Assembly: GCA_035310985.1 (NCBI GenBank)
Contig: DATGDH010000130.1
Coordinates: 1 to 14,350, forward strand
Reading direction: 5' to 3'
Origin: DAHVFK01 sp035310985
Lineage (GTDB): Bacteria > Pseudomonadota > Gammaproteobacteria > Burkholderiales > SG8-39
DNA length: 14,350 bases
The position numbers were made by a program, and so were the translations under genes. This document shows, in pieces, positions 1 through 6,954 of this stretch. Each line of letters opens with the position of its first letter. The first letter of the stretch is position 1. The notes beneath the pieces are model-generated. The model did not search any database. It was not told the DNA's origin and saw only the letters and a program-made list of their open reading frames with translations.

Positions 1-13
1 GGGGAAGTGGAGG

Positions 14-520
14 CTAGCCGAGCTGGGCGAGCATCGTCTCGGCGCCGGACACCTCGTACTTGCCGGGGGCCTCGACGTTCAGCTTTTTGACGACCCCGTT
101 TTCCACCAGCATGGAGAAGCGCTGCATCCGCAAACCCATGCCGCGCGCGCTCAAGTCCAGCTCCAGCCCGAGCTTCTTCGTAAATTCGGCGCTGCCGTCT
201 CCCAGCATGCGGATTTTGCCGCTCGCCTTCTCGTCGCGGCCCCAGGCGTTCATTACGAAGCCGTCGTTTACGGCTACGCACCAGATCTCGTCCACGCCCT
301 TCGCCTTGAGCTTCGCAAGGTTGGCGACGTAGCTCGGCACGTGTTTCGCCGAGCAGGTGGGTGTGTAGGCGCCGGGCAGCCCGAAGATGACGATCTTCTT
401 GCCCTTCGACGCATCAGCGACGCTTACTTCCTTGGGCGGCAGGGGGCAGCCGGTGGCGTCAAAGTCATACGATTCGCTGAGCTTGGCGTCCGGCAGGCGG
501 TCTCCGACCTTAATGGTCAT
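14..520 (-). CDS. Prx5-type peroxiredoxin (AhpC/TSA-like redoxin)
   Basis: A 168-residue thiol peroxidase, predicted cytoplasmic, that would reduce hydrogen peroxide and organic peroxides. The peroxidatic signature PxxxTxxC is present as P49-T53-C56 within PGAYTPTCSAKH, and the supporting Arg is likely R134 in the QRFSM segment. VNDGFVMNAWG (84-94) is typical of the Prx5 branch. Other cysteines are only C25 and C81; none lies in the C-terminal half where PRDX5 keeps its resolving Cys. This suggests a 1-Cys mechanism using an external thiol such as glutathione or glutaredoxin (inference). Length matches single-domain Prx5 proteins, without the glutaredoxin fusion some bacteria carry. The ATG is supported by an AAGGAG ribosome site (528-533, minus) 7 nt upstream. 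It is the last minus-strand gene before the window edge. Confidence 0.95.
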   Translation of the reverse strand: MTIKVGDRLPDAKLSESYDFDATGCPLPPKEVSVADASKGKKIVIFGLPGAYTPTCSAKHVPSYVANLAKLKAKGVDEIWCVAVNDGFVMNAWGRDEKASGKIRMLGDGSAEFTKKLGLELDLSARGMGLRMQRFSMLVENGVVKKLNVEAPGKYEVSGAETMLAQLG

Positions 521-556
521 GACATGACTCCTTCGCGCGTGCGGGGTGGGGAAGCG

Positions 557-562
557 ATCATA
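557..562 (-). promoter_or_regulatory. Candidate -10 box of the peroxiredoxin gene
   Basis: On the minus strand these bases read TATGAT, one mismatch from the sigma-70 -10 consensus. It would start transcription near 550 and give a roughly 30-nt leader with AAGGAG before the ATG at 520. The best hexamer at 17-bp spacing, TCAATA (580-585), matches the -35 consensus only weakly, so strength may depend on an activator or be modest. Confidence 0.4.
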
Positions 563-573
563 GCGTACTGAGT

Positions 574-586
574 CTCAATTATTGAG
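574..586. repeat. Perfect 13-bp palindrome upstream of the peroxiredoxin gene
   Basis: The sequence is CTCAAT-T-ATTGAG, two perfect 6-bp arms around one central base. A one-base centre cannot form a hairpin loop, so a dimeric protein's operator is more likely than a terminator. It is AT-rich in a GC-rich setting and sits between the candidate -10 box and the -35 position of the peroxiredoxin promoter. A repressor site would be expected there. I do not recognise it as the site of a named regulator. Confidence 0.4.
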
Positions 587-669
587 GGGGAGGCACACGA
601 GACACGCGAAGGTTCCGCATTGTGGAAGGGCGGACTGGGGGGCCTTACACGTATGCCAGCCAGGTCGCC

Positions 670-1971
670 TTAGGCGGCAGCGAGCGCCACACGCCGCCCG
701 CGCTCGACGTCGATGCCCGCGAGCAGGATCAGGCCGACGACGAAGTAGGCGCCGACGGCGAAAATGCCGAGGCGGTGGTTGCCGGCGAACGCCCAGGTGA
801 CGATCCCGTAGGTGATCGGGCCGAAGATCGACGCGGTCTTGACCGCCAGGCCCCACAGCCCGAAGAACTCGGCAAGCCGTGGCGGAGGGGCGAGATAGCC
901 CACCACGGCACGCCCCGCCGCCTGCGAGGATCCCATGCATAGACCGGCGATGTTCGCTGCCAGCCAGAACGCGGCCGCGCTGCTCGCCAGGCCGGCAATG
1001 AGCACCATCGCAATCCAGCCGAGCAGCGTGAGCGCCACGGCGCGCACGTGGCCGATGGCGTCCTGCAGGTAGCCGAAAGCGAAGGCGCCCGCCGCGGCGG
1101 TGAAGTTGACCACCAGGATGAGCGTGATCGTCTGCTGGGTGGTGAACTTCATTGACTGCTCCGCGTAGATCGCCGCCAGCGCGATGACCGCGGAGATGCC
1201 CGCCTGGTAGAACACGGTGCACAGCAGGAACCTGCGCAAGTCGCGGAACTCGCGCGCGTGGCGCAGCGTCGCGTTAACGCGGGCCCAGGCCCCGCGCAGA
1301 GCGCCCGCCGCGGGCAGCGGTTGCGGCACCGCGCGCTCGCGCAGGAAGAGAAAGGTCGGCGTCGCGGCAAGTGCGAACACCGCCGCGGTGATCAGCATGG
1401 TAACCGGCACGAACGACGAAGCCGGCTGGCCCGCGCGCTGCGCCCAGGTGACGTAGGCGAGGCACAGCCCGAGCGAGACGATGCCTCCCAGGTAGCCGAA
1501 GCTCCAGCCCCAGCCGGAGACACGGCCCATGGCGCGCGAGTCGGCCAACTCGGGCAGGAAAGCGGCGATCAGGTTCTCGCCGCTGCCGTAGAAGAAGTTG
1601 GACACGATCACCAGCACGATCGCGAGCGCAACCGCGCCGGGCGCGGCGAACCACAGCAGCGCCGTCGACAGGACGCAACCGACGGTCGAGGCGAGCAGCA
1701 GTTGCTTCTTCGCCGCGTGCGCGTCCGCCCAGGCGCCGACCAGCGGACCGGTGACGACGATCGCGGCATAGGACAGCGACAGCGCGGCAGTCCAGGCGAA
1801 GGTGGCCCAGTGCGCGGCGCGGGCGACGGCGGCGACGAAGTAGGCGTTGAACACCGCCGTAATCACCACCGTCGTGTAGCCGGAGTTCGCGAAGTCGTAC
1901 ATGCTCCAGGCCCATACTTCGCGCAGTGTGACATCTTGCGCGAGGGGCCCCGAACGACGGGTAAAAGCCAT
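670..1971 (-). CDS. MFS transporter, UMF1 family (Atg22-like)
   Basis: A 433-residue inner-membrane protein with about 11-12 hydrophobic segments. Family hallmarks are visible: WSMYDFANSGYTT (22-34) before the first helix, AFLPELA (137-143), GRVSGWGWSFGYLGG (149-163), and GSSQAAGRAV (347-356) followed by EFFGLWGL (368-375). These mark the UMF1/Atg22-like branch of the major facilitator superfamily. Substrates of bacterial members are mostly undefined; yeast Atg22 exports amino acids from the vacuole, so no substrate is proposed. The ATG at 1971 is preferred over an in-frame ATG at 2025, because the latter adds 18 polar residues not resembling the family and overlaps the start of the divergent ATPase gene. 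No strong ribosome site is seen. The gene leads towards the peroxiredoxin gene on the same strand across 149 bp with no convincing terminator; I see no functional link. Confidence 0.9.
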   Translation of the reverse strand: MAFTRRSGPLAQDVTLREVWAWSMYDFANSGYTTVVITAVFNAYFVAAVARAAHWATFAWTAALSLSYAAIVVTGPLVGAWADAHAAKKQLLLASTVGCVLSTALLWFAAPGAVALAIVLVIVSNFFYGSGENLIAAFLPELADSRAMGRVSGWGWSFGYLGGIVSLGLCLAYVTWAQRAGQPASSFVPVTMLITAAVFALAATPTFLFLRERAVPQPLPAAGALRGAWARVNATLRHAREFRDLRRFLLCTVFYQAGISAVIALAAIYAEQSMKFTTQQTITLILVVNFTAAAGAFAFGYLQDAIGHVRAVALTLLGWIAMVLIAGLASSAAAFWLAANIAGLCMGSSQAAGRAVVGYLAPPPRLAEFFGLWGLAVKTASIFGPITYGIVTWAFAGNHRLGIFAVGAYFVVGLILLAGIDVERGRRVALAAA

Positions 1972-2023
1972 GGCGGATTCTAGCGTTAAGGTATAGTGTT
2001 TCACGTAATTTCGAGGGTACTGC
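1972..2023. promoter_or_regulatory. Divergent intergenic region, UMF1 transporter / ATPase
   Basis: These 52 bp must hold the 5' signals of both the minus-strand transporter and the plus-strand ATPase operon. The region is AT-richer than its surroundings. GAGGG at 2013-2017 is a good ribosome site 6 nt before the ATPase ATG. TATAGT at 1992-1997 (plus) resembles a -10 box but has no credible -35 partner at 16-18 bp. I do not assign a minus-strand promoter. Confidence 0.35.
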
Positions 2024-3832
2024 ATGCAGCAAGCGGTCCAGACTCCCGCCGCCGAGCGCCGCCTGGCGCTCGTCGAAGTGATCGACTGGCTGGTCGAGGA
2101 CCGGCTGCTCGACGGCGCGACCGCCGAACTGCTGAAGAAGGAGCGGCGCTACTACCGCGGCAGCCAGCACCCGCTGGTGGTTCTCGCCGACCACAAGCTG
2201 AAGACCGCGGGTTCCGCGGGCCGTCCGCTGACGCTCGACGCGCTGAGCGAATGGCTCGCCAAGCGCGTCGGCATGGAATACCTGCACATCGATCCGCTGA
2301 AGATCGACTTCTCGGCCGTCACCGAGGTGATGTCGAGCGCCTACGCGACGCGCTTCCGCGTCCTGCCGGTCGGCGTTAACAGCAAGGAAGCGGTGATCGC
2401 GACCGCCGAGCCTTACGTGCGCGAGTGGGAGCGCGAGCTCTCGGCCATTCTGAAGCTTGGCATCAAGCGCGTGATCGCCAATCCCGCGGACATCCAGCGC
2501 TACCAGGTCGAGTTCTACAACCTGGCGAAGTCGGTCAAAGGCGCCAACCGCAACGCCGTCGGCAGCGCGAGCCTGTCGAATTTCGAGCAGCTGGTCGAGC
2601 TGGGCAGCGGCAACAAGCAGCTTGACGCGAACGACGCGCATATCGTGCGCGTAGTCGACTGGCTCTGGCAATACGCCTTCGAGCAGCGCGCGAGCGACAT
2701 CCACATCGAGCCGCGGCGCGAGGCCGGCATCGTGCGCTTCCGCATCGACGGCGTGCTGCACCAGGTGTACCAGATCCCGGTCGCCGTGCTGCAGGCGATG
2801 ACCAGCCGCATCAAGATCCTCGGGCGCATGGACGTGGTTGAGAAGCGCCGCCCGCAGGACGGGCGCGTCAAGACGCGCACGCTCGACGGCGACGAGGTCG
2901 AGCTGCGCCTGTCCACGCTGCCGACCGCGTTCGGCGAGAAGCTCGTAATGCGCATTTTCGACCCGGAGGTACTGATCCGGGATTTTCGCGAGCTCGGCTT
3001 CACTGACGAGGACCACCAGCGCTGGAAGGAGATGACAGAGAGGCCGAACGGCATCGTGCTGGTGACCGGGCCGACCGGCTCGGGCAAGACCACTACGCTG
3101 TACTCGACCCTCAAGCAGCTCGCGACGCCGGACGTCAACGTCTGCACCGTCGAGGATCCGATCGAGATGGTCGAGCCCCTGTTCAACCAGATGCAGGTGC
3201 AGCCGGCGATCGAGCTCGGCTTCGCGGAAGGCCTGCGTGCGCTCATGCGCCAGGACCCGGACATCATCATGGTGGGCGAGATCCGCGACCTGGAGACCGC
3301 CGAGATGGCGGTGCAGGCGGCCCTGACGGGCCACCTGGTGCTCTCGACGCTGCACACCAACGACGCGCCGAGCGCGGTCACGCGGCTGCTCGAGCTGGGC
3401 GTGGCGCCCTACCTGCTGAACGCCACGGTGAACGGCGTCATGGGGCAGCGCCTGCTGCGCACCCTGTGCCCGAAGTGCAAGCGCAAGACCGAGCTGAACC
3501 GCAGCGAAGACATCGACGCTTGGGACGCGCTCGTCGCACCCTGGAAGTCCAAGCGCCCGGCCGCGGTGTACAAGCCCATCGGCTGCCTCGAGTGCCGCAT
3601 GACGGGCTTTCAGGGGCGCGTCGGCATCTACGAGACGCTGGTCTGCTCGAGCGGCGTCAAGGACCTGGTCGCGGCCAACGCGGACGTGGCGCGCCTGCGC
3701 GACCAGGCGTACAAGGAAGGCATGAAACCGCTGCGCATCAGCGGTGCGATGAAGGTCGGCGCCGGCCTGACCACCATCGATGAGGTGCTCAAGGTCGCCC
3801 CGCCGCCGTACGACGCGGGCGGTGCGCGCTGA
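2024..3832 (+). CDS. GspE/PilB/MshE-family secretion or pilus assembly ATPase
   Basis: A 602-residue hexameric motor ATPase that would power pilus extension or type II secretion from the cytoplasmic face of the inner membrane. An N-terminal T2SSE_N/MshEN-like region covers about 65-165. The catalytic core shows Walker A GPTGSGKT (349-356), Asp box TVEDPIE (375-381), Walker B with QDPDIIMVGEIRD (410-422), and His box TGHLVLSTLHTND (435-447). Zinc-binding C482-x2-C485 and C521-x2-C524 mark the GspE/PilB assembly group; retraction ATPases of the PilT type lack them. Length is normal for the family. The start follows GAGGG at 2013-2017. No pilin, PilC/GspF platform or prepilin peptidase lies in the window, so it is an orphan motor locally, and PilB, GspE and MshE cannot be told apart. 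It overlaps the downstream c-di-GMP gene. Confidence 0.93.
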   Translation: MQQAVQTPAAERRLALVEVIDWLVEDRLLDGATAELLKKERRYYRGSQHPLVVLADHKLKTAGSAGRPLTLDALSEWLAKRVGMEYLHIDPLKIDFSAVTEVMSSAYATRFRVLPVGVNSKEAVIATAEPYVREWERELSAILKLGIKRVIANPADIQRYQVEFYNLAKSVKGANRNAVGSASLSNFEQLVELGSGNKQLDANDAHIVRVVDWLWQYAFEQRASDIHIEPRREAGIVRFRIDGVLHQVYQIPVAVLQAMTSRIKILGRMDVVEKRRPQDGRVKTRTLDGDEVELRLSTLPTAFGEKLVMRIFDPEVLIRDFRELGFTDEDHQRWKEMTERPNGIVLVTGPTGSGKTTTLYSTLKQLATPDVNVCTVEDPIEMVEPLFNQMQVQPAIELGFAEGLRALMRQDPDIIMVGEIRDLETAEMAVQAALTGHLVLSTLHTNDAPSAVTRLLELGVAPYLLNATVNGVMGQRLLRTLCPKCKRKTELNRSEDIDAWDALVAPWKSKRPAAVYKPIGCLECRMTGFQGRVGIYETLVCSSGVKDLVAANADVARLRDQAYKEGMKPLRISGAMKVGAGLTTIDEVLKVAPPPYDAGGAR

Positions 3833-6800
3833 GCAGCCGGTGCGCCGCCTAGAGCTCCTCCTCGCGCGCATCCGGCGCGATCCATTCCTGCGCGGCGTCG
3901 CGCTGTATCTGGCCATCATCGGCCCGCTCGCGCTGGCGCTCAGGTTCGCATTGTCGAGCTATCTGTCGGCCGAGGCCGAGGCCGGGCTCGATGCGGCGCT
4001 TCTCGCGCTGGTCGCTGGCGGCTTCATCTTCGTGCTGGTGCAGGGATCGCTGCGCCGCGGCGAGGACGAGATCCTCGCGCTGCGCTCCGACAGCGAGCGC
4101 TTTCGCAGCCTCACCGCGCTAACCGCGGACTGGTTCTGGGAGTCCGACGCCGAGCACCGCATCACCTGGGTGAGCGGCGGAGCCCCGGTGATGATGATCT
4201 TTGGCCACGGCGCCGTGTACGGCAAGCGCTTCTGGGAGGCGCCCGGCGTAGAAGTGGCTCCCGAGGCGCTTTCGCATCACCTGGAGCAGGTTGACACGCA
4301 TCAGCCGTTCTTCGATCTGGAGATCGCGCGCTCCGACGAGCGCGGTGCGCGCGTGGTGCACATCGTGTCGGGCCAGGCGCGCGTGGACGCGGAGGGCAGG
4401 TTCCTCGGCTACCGCGGCGTCGGGCGCGACGTCACCGAGCAGCGGCGTGCGGAACGCGCGCTCAGCGAGGCCAAGGAACGCCTCGAGCTCGCGCTCGAGG
4501 GCGGCAGCCTCGCAACCTGGGACTGCGACCTCGAGGCCGGCATGACGCACTTCGGCACCGGCTGGGTGCGATTGCTCGGGCGCAAGCCCGCGTCGGACGA
4601 CGCCGACATCGCCGGCGTGCTCGAGGAAGTGCATCCCGACGACCGCGCGGCGGTGCGCGAGGCCTTCGTCAAGGCGCTGAAGGGCCAGGCGCCCAGCTTC
4701 AGCGCCGAGTATCGGGCGCGGGATGCCGCGGGCGACTGGCGCTGGCTGCAATCCACCGGCCGGGTCATCCAGCGCGCCGCGGACGGGCGCGCGCGGCGCA
4801 TGTCGGGCACCGCTATGGACATCGAAGTGCGCAAGCGGGCCGACCAGGCGGTGCGAGAGGCCGAGCAGCGCTACCGCTCGCTGATCGAGCTGCAGCCCGA
4901 CGGCGTGATCGTGCACAGCGGCGGCCTGATCGAGTACGCGAACCAGGCAGCGGCGCGCATCCTGCGCGCCGGGGCGCCGCGCCAGCTGATCGGCCTGCGG
5001 CTGGAGGACTTCGTCCGGCCGGAGGAGCGCGAGCGCTTCCGCGAGCGCCTCCAGTACCTGCTCGCCGGCCCGGGCAGCACGCGCTTCGAGGAAAGGCGGC
5101 TGCGCGGCGCGGACGGCAGCGACGTCCTGGTCGAGGCCGCCGGCGTGTCGTATCTCGAGCGCGGGCGGCTTGTCGTGCAGTCGGTGGTGCGCGACGTGAG
5201 CGAGCAGCGCAAGGCGCGCGAAGAGCTCGCCGAGCGCGAGCAGCGCTTCCGCGACGTGGTCGAGGCCGCCGGCGAGTACGTCTGGGAGACCGACGCCGAA
5301 TGGCGCTACAGCTACCTCTCGGCGCGGGTCGAGCACGTGATGGGCTTCCTGCGGCACGAGATGTTGGGGCGCCGGCCGCAGGACTTCATGGCGCTCGGCG
5401 AAGCGCGAGCGCTCGAGGACTGGTTTATGCGCCACGCCAGCGAGGCCAAACCGTTCCGCGAGCTGGTGTTCCGCGCGGTCACCAAGACTGGCGGCGCGAT
5501 CTTTCTGTCGGTGAGCGGAGTGCCGGTGCTCGACGCGGACGGGCGCCTCAAGGGCTACCGCGGTACCGGTGCGGACATCACGGCGCGCAAGCAGGCCGAG
5601 CAGCGCATCGAGTATCTCGCCACACGCGACGCGCTTACCGGCCTGCCGAACAAGCTGCTGCTCGCCGATCGGGCGGGGCAGGCGATCCTCGCGGCGGCGC
5701 GCGTGCGCGCGCGCCTCGCGGTGTTGCTGTTCGACCTGGACCGCTTCAAGCTGGTGAACGATTCGCTCGGGCACCAGGCGGGCGACGCGCTGCTGCGCGC
5801 GGTCGCGGAGCGGCTGTCCAACACGCTGCGGCGCGAGGACACGCTGGCGCGCCTGGGCGGCGACGAGTTCGTGCTCGTGTGGAACGGGCTGAAGGGCGCG
5901 GAGGACGCGGCGCTGGTCGCACAGCGCATCCTGGACGTGCTGGCGCGCCCGTTCACCGTCGAGGGGCGCATGCTGAACGTGTCGGCCTCGATCGGCATCA
6001 GCGTGTATCCCGACGACGGACGCGATTTCGCCGAGCTGCTGAAGAACGCCGATGCGGCCATGTATCACGCCAAGGAGAGCGGGCGCGGCACTTTCCGGCT
6101 CGCTTCGCCCGGGCTCATGGAGCGCGCGATGGGGCGGCTGCGCACCGAAAACGAGCTACGCAGGGCACTGGCGCGCGGCGAGCTCGTGCTGCACTACCAG
6201 CCGGTCGTGCGCGGCCGGCCGGAGGCGGGCGGGCGCGTGGTCGGCGCCGAGGTGCTGGTGCGCTGGCAGCATCCCGAGCGCGGCCTGCTGCTGCCCGCGG
6301 AGTTCATCCCGCTCGCCGAGGAGTGCGGCCTGATCCGCGCAGTCGGCGAATGGACGCTCGAGCGCGCGCTGTCGCAGATCGGCGCCTGGCAGCGCAGCCT
6401 GCGCGGACGACCCTGGTTCGCGCTGAACGTTTCGGCGGCCGAGCTCGCGCAAGGCGAGGCATACGCCGCGCGCCTGCGCGCGGCGCTCGCCGCGAACGGC
6501 GTGGACGGGTGCAGCCTCGAGCTCGAGCTGACCGAGCGCAGCCTGATGGCGCATTTCGACGAGAACGCCGAGACGCTGCGGCGCATCGGCGAGCTGGGGG
6601 TGCGCTGCGCGATCGACGACTTCGGCACCGGCTACTCGAGCCTCGCCTACCTGCGCCGCCTGCCGATCGACAAGCTGAAGATCGACCGCTCGTTCCTGCG
6701 TGAGCTGGCCACGCATCCCGCAGACGAGAGCATCGTGCGCACCATCACCGCCATGGCCAGGACGCTCGGCCTGGAGGTGGTCGCCGAGGGCGTCGAGACC

Positions 6801-6926
6801 GCCGCGCAGCTCGAGCGCGTGCTGGCGCTCGGCTGCGAAGAGTGGCAGGGGCACTACTACAGCGTGCCGCTCGAGGCGGCCGAGTTCGAGCAGCTGCTAA
6901 GGCGGCGCGAAGCCGCCGCCTCCTGA
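3822..6926 (+). CDS. Membrane-anchored PAS(x4)-GGDEF-EAL c-di-GMP enzyme
   Basis: A 1034-residue protein predicted to make and/or break cyclic di-GMP. Two helices (about 23-44 and 57-76) are joined by a short loop, so there is no periplasmic sensor; sensing should be cytoplasmic through four PAS domains (roughly 91-208, 212-338, 342-462, 468-590). The GGDEF motif is intact (679-683), with an inhibitory I-site R670-x2-D673 five residues before it. The EAL domain has EVL at 810-812 and keeps the expected catalytic residues: N869, E902/E905, D932-D933, K953, E989 and Q1009. Both activities are therefore plausible. I chose GTG at 3822, which overlaps the ATPase stop by 11 nt; GTG at 3840 and ATG at 3780 are alternatives, none with a clear ribosome site. 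The overlap implies co-transcription with the ATPase. The final codons are duplicated just past the stop. Confidence 0.92.
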   Translation: MRAEQPVRRLELLLARIRRDPFLRGVALYLAIIGPLALALRFALSSYLSAEAEAGLDAALLALVAGGFIFVLVQGSLRRGEDEILALRSDSERFRSLTALTADWFWESDAEHRITWVSGGAPVMMIFGHGAVYGKRFWEAPGVEVAPEALSHHLEQVDTHQPFFDLEIARSDERGARVVHIVSGQARVDAEGRFLGYRGVGRDVTEQRRAERALSEAKERLELALEGGSLATWDCDLEAGMTHFGTGWVRLLGRKPASDDADIAGVLEEVHPDDRAAVREAFVKALKGQAPSFSAEYRARDAAGDWRWLQSTGRVIQRAADGRARRMSGTAMDIEVRKRADQAVREAEQRYRSLIELQPDGVIVHSGGLIEYANQAAARILRAGAPRQLIGLRLEDFVRPEERERFRERLQYLLAGPGSTRFEERRLRGADGSDVLVEAAGVSYLERGRLVVQSVVRDVSEQRKAREELAEREQRFRDVVEAAGEYVWETDAEWRYSYLSARVEHVMGFLRHEMLGRRPQDFMALGEARALEDWFMRHASEAKPFRELVFRAVTKTGGAIFLSVSGVPVLDADGRLKGYRGTGADITARKQAEQRIEYLATRDALTGLPNKLLLADRAGQAILAAARVRARLAVLLFDLDRFKLVNDSLGHQAGDALLRAVAERLSNTLRREDTLARLGGDEFVLVWNGLKGAEDAALVAQRILDVLARPFTVEGRMLNVSASIGISVYPDDGRDFAELLKNADAAMYHAKESGRGTFRLASPGLMERAMGRLRTENELRRALARGELVLHYQPVVRGRPEAGGRVVGAEVLVRWQHPERGLLLPAEFIPLAEECGLIRAVGEWTLERALSQIGAWQRSLRGRPWFALNVSAAELAQGEAYAARLRAALAANGVDGCSLELELTERSLMAHFDENAETLRRIGELGVRCAIDDFGTGYSSLAYLRRLPIDKLKIDRSFLRELATHPADESIVRTITAMARTLGLEVVAEGVETAAQLERVLALGCEEWQGHYYSVPLEAAEFEQLLRRREAAAS

Positions 6927-6954
6927 CGGATGCGGCGCGATGCCGCCGCGTCCT
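6902..6954. repeat. Tandem 23-bp hairpin-forming repeat (30-bp period) between convergent genes
   Basis: Copy 1 (6902-6924) and copy 2 (6932-6954) match at 21 of 23 bases. Each contains an inverted repeat: GGCGGC-GCGAA-GCCGCC at 6901-6917 and GCGGC-GCGAT-GCCGC at 6932-6946. Copy 1 encodes the end of the GGDEF-EAL protein up to its stop; copy 2 lies after that stop and covers the stop codon of the opposing molybdoenzyme gene. The hairpins could act as a bidirectional transcription end or mRNA 3' barrier. Neither strand has a following T-run, so a classical intrinsic terminator is not supported. Confidence 0.6.

Noticed and set aside
612..626. TTCC-N7-GGAA as a terminator after the UMF1 transporter gene
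   Set aside because: Only a 4-bp stem with no T-run on the minus strand; too weak to call.
1274..3919. An 881-codon open frame on the minus strand across the ATPase gene
   Set aside because: It lies antisense to an ATPase with every family motif, is extremely rich in Arg, His, Asp and Val, and has no recognisable domain. It is a shadow of GC-rich third positions; only its far end coincides with the transporter region in the wrong frame.
4119..6068. A 649-codon minus-strand frame opposite the PAS-GGDEF gene
   Set aside because: Antisense to confirmed PAS and GGDEF motifs, with skewed composition (Arg, His, Ala, Leu, Val) and no domain.
5300..6703. A 467-codon plus-strand frame inside the GGDEF-EAL gene
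   Set aside because: Alternate frame of a gene with intact catalytic motifs; Arg- and Ala-rich, without a domain.
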